Below, piece by piece: positions 53,462 to 63,900 of a stretch of 64,000 nt of DNA (positions are counted from its first letter, which is position 1; the number at the start of each line of letters is the position of its first letter). The notes beneath the pieces are model-generated. The model saw only the letters and a list, made by a program, of their open reading frames with translations. It did not search any database and was not told the DNA's origin. The stretch spans positions 1 through 64,000 of the forward strand of contig NZ_JAQUCA010000009.1 in assembly GCF_028686475.1 (NCBI RefSeq). Reading direction: 5' to 3'. The translations under genes and the position numbers were made by a program. The stretch comes from Giesbergeria sp. (GTDB lineage Bacteria > Pseudomonadota > Gammaproteobacteria > Burkholderiales > Burkholderiaceae_C).

Positions 53462-54286
53462 ATGGGTAGGCCATTTTGGCAACGCGGTTGGCAGCGTTTG
53501 CGCGGCCTTATCGCCCCACTGCCCACCATCACCGATGCCCTGTGGCTGCCTACCCTGCACCGCTACCCTTTTTTGGCCCACTTGGACTTGGCCGAACAGG
53601 CCAAACTGCGCGTGCTGGCCGCACTGTTTTTGCGCGACAAAGAATTCCAAGGCGTGCATGGCTTAGCAGTGACTGACCAGATGGCGGTAGAAATTGCCGC
53701 CCAAGCCTGCCTGCCGTTGCTGCATTGGGGCCAGCCCGAAGATGCGCTAGGCTGGTACGACGATTTTGTCGGTATCGTGCTGCATCCAGCGCCTGCGCGC
53801 GCACGCCGTCAGGCGGTGGATGCAGCAGGTGTGGTACACCACTACCGCCAAGTGCTGGCGGGCGAGGCCATGTCCGGCGGCCCCATCATGCTCAGTTGGC
53901 CCGATGTGCGCCACAGCCGCGCCGGTAGCAATGTGGTTATCCACGAGTTTGTGCATAAACTCGATATGCGTAACGGCCCCGTCGATGGTTGCCCACCCTT
54001 GCCTGCTGGCTTCATGGGCACACACAGCGCCCGTGCGGCCCATGAATGCTGGTGGGCCGCTTGGGAGCCAGCCTATGCCCATTTTCAGGAACAGGTCAGT
54101 CTGGCTGAGCGTTTTGGCCACCACTGGCCGTGGTTAGATGCTTATGGAGCCACCGACCCGGCAGAATTTTTTGCCGTGGTATGTGAAGCCTATTTTGTGC
54201 AGCGCCAGCGTTGCGGGGCAGAGTTTCCGACGCTGCTGCCCTTGCTCGATGCGTTTTTTGGCCCAGCAGCGGGCGCGCAGCCTTAA
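53462..54286 (+). CDS. mtfA: MtfA-type zinc peptidase (M90)
   Basis: 274 residues. The zinc motif VIHEFVHKLD gives the HExxH catalytic site (residue about 160), with a Glu ligand further on in AEFFAVVCEAYF. Pattern as in E. coli MtfA, which cleaves and binds the glucose repressor Mlc; here that partner is not evident. Starts 6 nt after lpxH and ends overlapping the convergent esterase-like gene by 4 nt. Confidence 0.85.
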   Translation: MGRPFWQRGWQRLRGLIAPLPTITDALWLPTLHRYPFLAHLDLAEQAKLRVLAALFLRDKEFQGVHGLAVTDQMAVEIAAQACLPLLHWGQPEDALGWYDDFVGIVLHPAPARARRQAVDAAGVVHHYRQVLAGEAMSGGPIMLSWPDVRHSRAGSNVVIHEFVHKLDMRNGPVDGCPPLPAGFMGTHSARAAHECWWAAWEPAYAHFQEQVSLAERFGHHWPWLDAYGATDPAEFFAVVCEAYFVQRQRCGAEFPTLLPLLDAFFGPAAGAQP

Positions 54287-54966
54287 AAAGAAGGCTGCCG
54301 CGTGGCCAGTGCTTCTGCCCATGCTACCGTGGCTGCTACCTCGCCCACGCGCAATTCGTGGCCCACGGGAAACTCCCGAAAGGTGGTATGGATGGGCGTG
54401 TGTTCTAACTGGCGACGAATGGATTGGGCATGTACTGCGGGCACCATCGCATCGTGTGTGCCGTGGCTGACCCACAACTGGCGACCTTGAAAGGCCGTGC
54501 GCTCGGCCTGAAAATCTAGCATTTTGGGCAATATTTCGGGCAACAAGCGCCCATGCCAAACCACCGCAGCGCGCATCAGCTCTGGACGCATCAACAACAG
54601 CGAGAGCGCCATGATGCCCCCTTGGCCAAAACCGGCCAGCACCACATGCTCGGGGGCAATGCCCAAAGACAGCGCTGCGGCCACAATGCTTTGCACAATC
54701 AAGGCGCTGCTTTGCGCTTCTTGTTCCAAATTAATCACTGGGCTGCCGCCGGGCGGAATGGCAAAATCAAACCAAGCATGTGACCCTGGCCCCATGCGGT
54801 GTGGTGCGCGCAGACTTAGCACATAAAAACGCTCAGGAAACGCTGTGACCTGTTTGAGAAAATCGTGTTCGTTGCTGGCCACATCGTGCAGCAGCACCAG
54901 CAACCAAGGCCGTGGCGTGCCCGGTGCAGCAGCGCGTTGTGCAAAAGTGAGTGGCAAATTCAGCAT
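54283..54966 (-). CDS. Carboxylesterase-like alpha/beta hydrolase with Ser-to-Gly change at the nucleophile
   Basis: 227 residues, close to the phospholipase/carboxylesterase (EstB) family. The elbow normally GFSQGG reads GFGQGG (GGC codon), so the catalytic Ser is missing. Other triad elements remain (Asp in SHGTHDAMVP, His in FPVGHEL). The oxyanion region has LLHDVASNEHDF rather than LHGxG. Either a pseudoenzyme or a sequencing error; one base change (AGC to GGC) explains it. It lies just downstream of aroQ, 3 nt away. Confidence 0.8.
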   Translation of the reverse strand: MLNLPLTFAQRAAAPGTPRPWLLVLLHDVASNEHDFLKQVTAFPERFYVLSLRAPHRMGPGSHAWFDFAIPPGGSPVINLEQEAQSSALIVQSIVAAALSLGIAPEHVVLAGFGQGGIMALSLLLMRPELMRAAVVWHGRLLPEILPKMLDFQAERTAFQGRQLWVSHGTHDAMVPAVHAQSIRRQLEHTPIHTTFREFPVGHELRVGEVAATVAWAEALATRQPSF

Positions 54967-54969
54967 GTT

Positions 54970-55422
54970 TTAGTTCCCGGCTTGCAGGGCCAGCGCGTCA
55001 ATGGCTAAACCGTAACCTTGCACGCCAAAACCGCACATCACCGCTTTGGCCACGGCGGACAGGTAAGAATGGTGGCGAAAGCTCTCACGCGCATGGACGT
55101 TGCTGATGTGCAGCTCAATCAGCGTCACGCCCGTGCCCTTGATAGCATCGGGCAGGGCAATGCTGGTGTGGGTATAGGCCCCGGCATTCAGCACCACACC
55201 GGCCAGCTTTCCGCCAGCGTGCAGACGGCCCGCCTCGTGAATCCAATCGAGCAGCGCGCCTTCGTGGTTGCTTTGGTGAAAACGCAGGGCAAAGCCGTGG
55301 CGGGCGCAGGCAGCGGCACAAAGTTGCTCTACATCGGCCAGCGTTTGGGCACCATACACGCTAGGCTCGCGCGTGCCCAGCAGGTTGAGATTGGGGCCAT
55401 TAAGGACAAAAACGGTTTTCAT
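54970..55422 (-). CDS. aroQ: Type II 3-dehydroquinate dehydratase
   Basis: 150 residues. Shikimate pathway dehydratase. N-terminal LNGPNLNLLGTREPSVYG contains the catalytic Tyr; NHEGALLDWIHEA and the NAGAYTHTSIALPDAI motif with active Asn; ISNVHARESFRHHSYLS with His. Dodecameric class II, unrelated to AroD. Divergent from nothing obvious; the upstream 30 nt gives way to a secreted-protein gene read in the same direction. Confidence 0.95.
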   Translation of the reverse strand: MKTVFVLNGPNLNLLGTREPSVYGAQTLADVEQLCAAACARHGFALRFHQSNHEGALLDWIHEAGRLHAGGKLAGVVLNAGAYTHTSIALPDAIKGTGVTLIELHISNVHARESFRHHSYLSAVAKAVMCGFGVQGYGLAIDALALQAGN

Positions 55423-55452
55423 GGCGCGATTATCCGCGCCAGCAGGCCAGTT

Positions 55453-55875
55453 TTAGCGACGCTCTGGATGCCGATGGTGGTGGTGGCCTCGGTCATGGCG
55501 GTCATAGCGGTCATAGCGGTCATAGCCGTGGTCTCGTCGGTTATCGCGGTCACGCACCATATAGGCTGGTGGTGGGCTGACATACACCGGCGCTGGCGCA
55601 TAGTACACCGGACGCGGCGGCGCGTAATACACTGGCTGCGGTGGTGCCGGGTAATACACCGGACGCGGTGGCGGCGGTGGTGGGGCCAAATAAACCGGTG
55701 GCGGCATCACGCGCACCCCACGGCTATTGTCCATGCCCACGACCACGCCCGGCGAACTGATGCCGACGGACCAGTTCACATCACGGGCTTGGGCCACGCC
55801 TGCCCCCAGTAATGCCACCAGTGCCAGACCCGCACTTGCCAGCATAGAACGCACCGAACGTTGATTTTTTGCCAT
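55453..55875 (-). CDS. Secreted Pro/Tyr-repeat protein with His/Arg/Asp tail
   Basis: 140 residues from ATG 55875, behind TAGGAG. Signal peptide (residues 1-30, SMLASAGLALVALLGAGVAQA), then a short globular part (VNWSVGISSPGVVVGMD), a repeat block of PPPPRPVYYPAPP/PVYYAPP units, and a charged tail with RDRDNRRDHGYDRYDRYDR and HHHH clusters. Periplasmic or surface; possibly metal-binding by the His tail. Function unknown; similar proteins are common in Burkholderiales. Confidence 0.7.
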   Translation of the reverse strand: MAKNQRSVRSMLASAGLALVALLGAGVAQARDVNWSVGISSPGVVVGMDNSRGVRVMPPPVYLAPPPPPPRPVYYPAPPQPVYYAPPRPVYYAPAPVYVSPPPAYMVRDRDNRRDHGYDRYDRYDRHDRGHHHHRHPERR

Positions 55876-56062
55876 ACCAAAAACTCCTAAAAAGCACACG
55901 ACACACCCGCAGCGCGGATGGCCTCATGAGGCTATAACGCTTCAGCCCAGCCATAGGATGGCACATTCAGGTAAAGAATGCGGTTTAACTTGTTTCTGGA
56001 CGTATATGGAGCCTGAGAAACCTAGACGCGCAGCGCCCATCCTCCGGCCTAAAATGCCCGTT

Positions 56063-57874
56063 ATGAGTATCCCCACACCTGCCCCTGCCGCCACTGCGGC
56101 CCCCGAAAGCCAAAAGCCGAGCAACTTTTTGCGCCAAATCATCGAGAGCGATTTGGCCAATGGCACCTACGCCAGCCGCCGTTGGGCTGGCAGCCCCGGC
56201 GATGCCGCACACCACGCCGCTGGCGCACCAGACCCGGCCAAAATCCGCACGCGCTTTCCGCCCGAACCCAATGGCTACCTGCATGTAGGCCATGCCAAGT
56301 CGATTTGCCTCAATTTTGGCCTGGCGCGTGATTACGGTGGTGTCTGCCATTTGCGCTTTGACGATACCAACCCAGAAAAAGAAGACCAAGAATACGTCAA
56401 CAGCATCATGGACACGGTGCGTTGGCTAGGCTTTGACTGGAGCCAGCCCGGCAACGACCAGCCCTACCAAGCCAGTGATTATTTTGGTTTCATGTACCGT
56501 GCCGCTGAAGCCCTGATTGAAGCTGGCCATGCCTATGTGGATGAACAAAGCGCCGAAGAAATGCGCGCCAACCGGGGTGATTTTGGCAAGCCCGGCATGG
56601 ATAGCCCATTCCGCAACCGCACCCCAGCAGAAAATTTGGCCCGCTTTCGCCAAATGCGCGATGGAGTCTTGCCCGATGGTGCTGCCGTGTTGCGCGCCAA
56701 AATCGACATGGCCAGCCCCAACATCAACCTGCGTGACCCGGCCATCTACCGTATCAAGCACGCTACCCACCACCATACCGGCGACCAATGGTGCATCTAC
56801 CCGATGTACACCTTTGCCCACCCGATTGAAGATGCGCTGGAGCAAATCACCCACAGCATCTGCACGCTGGAGTTTGAAGACCAACGCCCGTTTTACGACT
56901 GGCTGTTGCAGCGCCTGATAGAAGGCGGTCTGTTGGCCAGCCCACCACCGCACCAATACGAATTTGCCCGCCTGAACCTGACCTACGTCGTGACCAGCAA
57001 ACGCAAACTGGCCCAATTGGTGAATGAGGGCAAAGTGAACGGTTGGGACGACCCGCGTATGCCCACCATCGTCGGCCTGCGTCGCCGGGGTTACACCCCC
57101 GAAAGCCTGCAACTGTTTGCCGAGCGCATTGGTGTCACCAAGAGCGATAGCTGGATTGATTACAGCACGCTAGAAGGCTGCCTGCGTGAAACCCTAGAAG
57201 CCACAGCCCACCGGGGTATGGTGGTGCTAGACCCGGTCAAGCTGGTGTTGAGCAACTGGGACGAGGTGATGGGCGCAGGCCACCTAGAGCCTTGCACCCT
57301 GCCCGCATTGCCCCATCCACCCGAGGGCACCGCGTCCCCCACGCGCCACTTCAGCATCGGCAAAGAAGTTTGGATTGAGCGCGAAGACTTTGCCGAAGTG
57401 CCGCCCAAGGGTTACAAGCGCCTGTTCCCCGGCAACAAGGTACGCCTCAAGGGCGGCTATGTGATTGAATGCACCGGCTGCACCAAGGATGAAAACGGCC
57501 ACATTACCGAGGTACTGGCCACCGTAGTGCCCGACACCAAGAGCGGCACCCCCGGTGCCGACAGCGTTAAAGTGAAAGCGGCGATTACCTGGGTGGGCGT
57601 GAGCGATGGCGTACAGGCCGAAGTACGCATGTACGACCGCCTGTTTGTCGATGCCCAACCCGATGCCGGTGGCAAGGACTTTTTGCAAGCCCTCAACCCC
57701 AACAGCCTGAAGGTGGTCACGGCCATCATTGAGCCATCACTGGCCCATGCCCAGCCCGATGCCAAGTTCCAGTTTGAACGCCACGGTTATTTTGTCGCTG
57801 ACCGACTTGACCACGCGCCCGGCAAGCCGGTGTTCAACCGCGCCGTCGGCCTGAAAGACAGCTGGGGCACCTAA
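56063..57874 (+). CDS. glnS: Glutaminyl-tRNA synthetase
   Basis: 603 residues. Class I synthetase: RFPPEPNGYLHVGHAKSICLNFG (HIGH motif as HVGH), RFDDTNPEKE, and a KMSKS equivalent in VTSKRKL. The C-terminal beta-barrel anticodon domain starts near 350 (PTRHFSIGKEVWIEREDF). ATG 56063 gives MSIPTPAP; upstream ATG 56006 or 55958 would add unlikely residues in the leader. Convergent with the large pilus kinase. Confidence 0.95.
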   Translation: MSIPTPAPAATAAPESQKPSNFLRQIIESDLANGTYASRRWAGSPGDAAHHAAGAPDPAKIRTRFPPEPNGYLHVGHAKSICLNFGLARDYGGVCHLRFDDTNPEKEDQEYVNSIMDTVRWLGFDWSQPGNDQPYQASDYFGFMYRAAEALIEAGHAYVDEQSAEEMRANRGDFGKPGMDSPFRNRTPAENLARFRQMRDGVLPDGAAVLRAKIDMASPNINLRDPAIYRIKHATHHHTGDQWCIYPMYTFAHPIEDALEQITHSICTLEFEDQRPFYDWLLQRLIEGGLLASPPPHQYEFARLNLTYVVTSKRKLAQLVNEGKVNGWDDPRMPTIVGLRRRGYTPESLQLFAERIGVTKSDSWIDYSTLEGCLRETLEATAHRGMVVLDPVKLVLSNWDEVMGAGHLEPCTLPALPHPPEGTASPTRHFSIGKEVWIEREDFAEVPPKGYKRLFPGNKVRLKGGYVIECTGCTKDENGHITEVLATVVPDTKSGTPGADSVKVKAAITWVGVSDGVQAEVRMYDRLFVDAQPDAGGKDFLQALNPNSLKVVTAIIEPSLAHAQPDAKFQFERHGYFVADRLDHAPGKPVFNRAVGLKDSWGT

Positions 57875-57912
57875 AAAAACAACGCCGCCAAGCCCTAGCG
57901 GCTGGCGGCGTG
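57874..57912 (-). terminator. Terminator of the large pilus kinase
   Basis: ACGCCGCCA (57882-57890) pairs with TGGCGGCGT (57903-57911), with inner GCC/GGC pairing; on the minus strand it is followed by a T-rich run (A7 at 57873-57879). It overlaps the end of glnS closely, so it may act bidirectionally. Confidence 0.8.
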
Positions 57913-57945
57913 TGTGTGCGGTGGCGCGCGGCGGATGGCAGGCGT

Positions 57946-60900
57946 TTAAGTCGCCTGCTCGACCGCCTCGGCCTGCGCGGCGGCCAATTGGGCGTAGTGC
58001 TTGACCAAGCTCATCAGCTCTTCGTCCGAATAGGGCTTGCCCAGATAGTGGTTCACGCCCAACTCCATCGCGTGTTCTTGGTGCTTTTGCGCGATACGCG
58101 AGGTAATCATGATGATAGGCAGACCTTGCAGCTTTTCATCCATGCGGATATTGCGCGCCAAATCGAAGCCATCCATGCGCGGCATTTCGATGTCGGACAG
58201 CACCACGGTGGGGCGTTCTTCCTGCAAACGCTCCAGCGCTTGTAAGCCATCGGCGGCCAGCGAGACGCGGTAACCTTCGCGCTGCAACAGGCGCTGCGTC
58301 ACGCGGCGCACGGTGATGGAGTCGTCCACCACCAACACCAAGGGCACTTGGGGCGCAGCAGTCATGGCGGCGGGCTTGGCGCTGGCGGTAGCCGTAGCCA
58401 CCCCCGCCTGCACGGCTGGCGATACGGCCTGCAAGGCAGCGCGCACCCGCTCGCCATACACCGTGACCAAGGCCACTGGGTTGTAAATCAGTACCACCGC
58501 CCCCGAGGCCAGCACCGACATGCCGGCCAACCCTGGCAAACGTGCCAACTGTGGCCCGAGGTTCTTCACCACCACTTCTTGGTTGCCCAGCACTTCATCG
58601 ACGTGCAAGGCGACCCGTTGTGAGGCACTGCGGAACACCACCACTGGACGGTTTTTGCCTTGGTGTTCTTCGCTGTGCAAGGTGGCTTGCAACAAGCCAC
58701 CGGCCCAGAAGAAGGGCACCTTCTCGCCTGCTACGTCAAATTGGCCGCTTTGGTAGGCTTGTTCTAAATCGGCAATCGGTGTGCGGCGCACCACTTCGAC
58801 CAAGTTGGCCGGTACACCAAACGACAGGTTGCCAGCGCGCAGCATCACCACCTGCGTCACGGCCGTGGTCAGGGGCAGCACCATGCGGAAAGAGGTACCC
58901 TTGCCCGCTTCGGTACTGGTTTCAATCCGGCCACCCAGCGCTTTGATTTCGGAGCGCACCACGTCCATGCCGATGCCACGTCCGGCAATGCCAGACAGGC
59001 TGGCCGCTGTGGTAAAGCCGGGCATAAAGATGAGGTTAGCGGCTTCGGCATCGGTGATTTGGGCACCGGGAGCCACCAAGCCTTGCTCTTGCGCTTTGGC
59101 CAAAATACGTGGCAAATTCAAACCCGCACCATCATCGCGGAACTCTACCGACACGTCGTTGCCTTCGTGGCGCAGATGCACGGCAATGGTACCGATGGTT
59201 GGTTTACCGGCGGCTTGGCGTTGCTCGGGCGACTCAATGCCGTGGGCGACACAGTTACGCAGCAAGTGCTCAAAGGCCGGGGTCATGCGGTCGAGTACGC
59301 CACGGTCCATTTCAATCGAGCCGCCGGTGATGTCGAGCTTGATTTGTTTGCCCATCTCTTTGGAGGCCAAGCGCACCACGGCATACAGGCGCTCCGAGAT
59401 GCCTTCAAACTCCAACATGCGGGTACGCAATAAATCGCGCTGCAACTCGCGTGCTTGGCGGCCTTGGGCAATCAGCTCGTCTTCGGCACCGACCATCGAG
59501 CGTTGCAGGTTGCGCTGCACCGTGGCCACGTCGTTGACGGATTCGGCCATCATGCGCGTGAGTTCTTGCACGCGGGTAAAGCGGTCAAACTCTAACGGGT
59601 CAAAGCCAGCGGCCATTTCCTTGGTTTGTGCCAAGCGCGATTGCATTTGCGACTCAGATTGCAACTCAATGTCACGCAGTTGCTGGCGCAGCTTGTCCAA
59701 GTTGACCGACAAATCGGCCAAGGAGGTTTTGATTTGGCCCACATGCGACTCTAGCCGTGAGCGGCTAATCATCACCTCACCGGCTTGGTTGACCAAGCGG
59801 TCCAGCAACTGCGCGCGCACGCGCACCGATTGTTGCGATGCCGCGCGCGATGGTGCCGCTGCTTTAATCGTCTGCAAGCGTGCTGGGATGGCCGCCAGTA
59901 GCGGATGCTGGGCCGAAGACGACGAAGCGCCGTCTGCACTGGTGGACGGACTGCCATCGGTGGCACCGACCGGTGCCGAGGCCGTGGCGTTGCTGGACTT
60001 GGGTGCTTCCACCACCACCGGCTCGGCCGGGCCTTGGGCGCTGATGACGCGCAGCACATCAAAATTGGCCTGCAAGCTGTCAAGCCGGGCCAGCATCGGG
60101 TCTATTTGCTCGCTGGTGACGGTATCGACATCCAGCTCTTCAATCGCTGATTCGAGGCGGTGTGCCATCTCGCCCAAGCGCATGGCACCAGCCAAGCGCG
60201 CGCTGCCCTTGAGGGTGTGCAAAGCGCGCAGCAGTTCACTGCGGGCGGCCAAGTTGGCCGGACGCGCCGACCACTGGCGCAAGGAGGCTCCCAAACGTGG
60301 CAACAGTTCCTGTGCTTCTTCCTCAAAGATGGGGAACAGGTCGGGGTCAATCATGTCCAGCACGTCGATATCGTCGTCGTGTTCGGTGTCCAAAGCCATC
60401 GCATTGGCAATGGCGGCATCGACTTGCTGGTCGTTGTCGGGTGCTGCTTGGGCGGCGGGCGGCGACGCTGGCGGTGCTTGTGTTACCGGCGCTGGTGCTG
60501 GTGCTGGTGGTTCGATAGCCTCTGGCGCTGACCAGGTCGGCTCTGCCATCGGGGTGATGGCTGCCGTGCTGGCGGCTACGGCTTCGGCTTCCATTGCCGC
60601 CAGTTCTTCTTCCAGTGACAGCTCGAAGCTGCCTTCCTCGTCAGAGGCGGGTGCAGGTGCAGGCGTAGCAAAAGGTGCTGGCGCGGCTGGAGCCAAGCTG
60701 TGGGCATGGTGTTGCGCTGCTTCGGCTGCTGCTTGGGCTTGGGCCTGGGCGGCGCGGGCTTCTTCTTGTTCTTCTAGTTCGGCCAAGGCGGCCAGCGTGT
60801 CCTCTAGCGGTGGTGACAGGGTGGTGATGACCTCAGTTTGCAGGATGTGGCGCAGGTCTTCTTGTACCTGCACGTTGGCTGTGACCAATACGCCTTCGGC

Positions 60901-63900
60901 AAACTGCTGCAACAAATAGTCAATATCTTGGGCAGCGGCCAAGAACACTTGGGCCTGTTCAGGCTCGCCGTGGTGTTGCGGTTGCACATGCAGCAGCGTG
61001 TGTTCTAGCAGGCGTGCTGTTTCGGACAAGGCCATGAAGCCCACCGTGGCCGAGCTGCCCGCCAAGGAGTGGGCCAACGCTACGGCGGTGTCCGAGACGG
61101 GTTCTTGCAGCGCCTGCGCCCAGTCTTGTAGGCTGCGGTTGAGGCGGCGCACCCATTCTTGGGCTTCACTGACATAGACGTTGTACAAGGCGGTGCCAAT
61201 ACGCAAACTGCCAATGCGTTGGACCTGCTCTTCTTCTTCAATGCGGGCTTGTTCTTCGGCTTCTGCTTTGGCGATGGCTTCGGCTTCAGCGCGGGCTTGC
61301 GCTTCAGCTTCTGCTTTGGCGATGGCCTCGGCTTCGGCGCGTGCTTGTTCTTCGGCTGCTGCTTGGGCGAGGGCCTCGGCTTCAGCGCGGGCTTGCGCTT
61401 CTGCTTCTGCTTTGGCGATGGCTTCGGCTTCAGCGCGGGCTTGCGCTTCAGCTTCAGCTTCTGCTTTGGCGATGGCCTCGGCTTCGGCACGGGCTTGTGC
61501 TTCGGCTTCTGCCTTGGCGAGGGCCTCGGCTTCGGCGCGTGCTTGTGCTTCGGCTTCTGCCTTGGCGAGGGCTTCGGCTTCGGCACGTGCTTGTTCTTCA
61601 GCTGCTGCTTTGGCGAGGGCCTCGGCTTCAGCGCGGGCTTGCGCTTCGGCTTCTTCCTTGGCGCGTGCCTCGGCTTCGGCACGTGCTTGCGCTTCGGCTT
61701 CTTCCTTGGCACGTGCCTCGGCTTCAGCGCGTGCTTGCGCTTCGGCTTCTTCCTTGGCACGTGCCTCGGCTTCAGCGCGGGCTTGCGCTTCAGCTTCTTC
61801 CTTGGCGCGTGCCTCGGCTTCGGCACGTGCTTGCGCTTCGGCTTCTTCCTTGGCACGTGCCTCGGCTTCGGCGCGGGCTTGCGCTTCAGCTTCTGCCTTG
61901 GCGCGTGCCTCGGCTTCGGCACGGGCCTGTGCTTCGGCTTCTGCCTTAGCGAGGGCTTCGGCTTCAGCGCGGGCTTGCGCTTCAGCTTCTGCCTTGGCGC
62001 GTGCCTCGGCTTCGGCACGGGCCTGTGCTTCGGCTTCTGCCTTAGCGAGGGCCTCGGCTTCAGCGCGGGCTTGCGCTTCGGCTGCTGCTTTGGCGCGTGC
62101 TTCGGCTTCGGCACGGGCTTGCGCTTCAGCTTCTGCCTTAGCGAGGGCCTCGGCTTCAGCGCGGGCTTGTGCTTCGGCTTCTGCCTTGGCACGTGCCTCG
62201 GCTTCGGCGCGGGCTTGCGCTTCAGCTTCTGCCTTGGCTTGTGCCTCGGCTTCGGCACGGGCTTGTGCTTCGGCTTCTGCCTTAGCGAGGGCCTCGGCTT
62301 CGGCGCGTGCTTGCGCTTCGGCTTCTTCCTTGGCACGTGCCTCGGCTTCAGCGCGTGCTTGTGCTTCAGCTTCTGCCTTGGCGCGAGCTTCAGCCTCGGC
62401 GGCAGCTTTGGCTTGCGCTTCAGCTTCTATTTGGGCGGCTGTCGGTGTGGCACTGTCGAGAGTGACGCTAAATTGCGAGAAGTCGATTTCTTCTGCCACC
62501 ATTTCGGGCAAGCTGGGCGCTGGAGCGGGGGCAAGCGATAAACCTGCTGGCTCGGTATTGGCCCATTCCAAAGGTGCGGCACCAGCACCAGCCGCAGCTT
62601 GGGGCATGGTGAGGGACAAATCGGGCCATGCTGGCGCTTGCAGGGTAGGCTCCACAGCGGGGGGTGGCACCGCCACAGCCGGTGTCGGTGCAGCCGCTGC
62701 GGGTATAGCGCTGGCAGTGGCCGCAGCAGACAAATTGAGCGGCACTACTTTATGCTCTAAGCGCAGGGCATCGGCAGATACTTGAAATGGCGCTACTTGC
62801 CAGCCGTCAAACTGGCCTTTAGCGATGTCATCGGCCCAACGGTCAAAGGCGCGCAAGGCATCACCAGACAATTGCAACAGTGGTGGCTGTGCAGGTTTTT
62901 GCTCGGCCAGCCACGCATTGAGCAGCTGCTCCATCGACCAGGCAGCTTCGCCAAAATCGTTCAGCCCCACCATGCGTGAGCTGCCCTTGAGCGTATGAAA
63001 TGCCCGGCGCAGGGTGGTTTGTTCGCTCAAATCCCCCGGATTTTCTTCCAAGGTGGCCACAGCGGCCAAGCCATTGCCGACCACTTCTTTGGCTTCTTCC
63101 AAGAAAATGTCCAGCAGTTCGTCGTCCAAATCCAGTGTCGGGCGTACCACCGTGGTGGGCAGCGCTGGAGCTGGGGCCGCTGGCGTGGCTGGCGTAGCGA
63201 CTGCCGGTGTTGGTGCTGCTGCTGGCGCTGGGCTGGGGGCGGGTGTGGCCACTGGCGACGGCGGCGCAGCAGCAACCACAGGTGCAGCACTGGGGGCAGA
63301 AGGCGGTGGCACCACTGCCGCCGGAGGGGCAGCAGCGGCCACTGGGGCTTTGGGGGCCACCTCGGGCAAGGCTTGGGCGGCGCGCGCTTCGATTTTTTCT
63401 GTGGCTTCTTCTTCCTCGTCGTCGGCACGGGTGCGGGCGCGGCCCATGAGCGAGCGCAACTCGCCCAGCGCTTCGTCATAGACAAACAGCTTGCGCGCCA
63501 AAGTGCGCTGGTAGCTGAGCATGTCAATCAAGAAGCCCAAGGCCCCCAAACTGTTACCCAGTTTTTCAAAACTTTGGCTGCGCTCTTGCGGCGTTTGCAC
63601 CTCTTTGAGCAGCAAGCGTTCGATGGTGTCGCGCATCCGCACTACGGCCAGCGAAGCTTGGTCTAATCCCAAGACCGACAACACGCCGCGCATTTGCGCC
63701 AATTGGTTGGGCACGCCTTTCAAGGGGCTGGTGTCGTCGGGCTTGCGGAAGAACTGGTCCATCGCCCGCTCAGCTTCGCCCAAGGCAATACGCAGCTCAT
63801 CGACGACGCTGCCCATCGTTTGGTGGTCACTGACGCGCCGGTACAGGTCTTCCATCCAATGTTCTAGTGGGTCGGGTTCAGCGCCCATGCGTACTTGGTC

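Noticed and set aside
61181-62785. Plus-strand 534-residue Ser/Ala/Arg/Cys-rich ORF
   Set aside because: Pure antisense shadow of the octapeptide repeat; no plausible protein composition.
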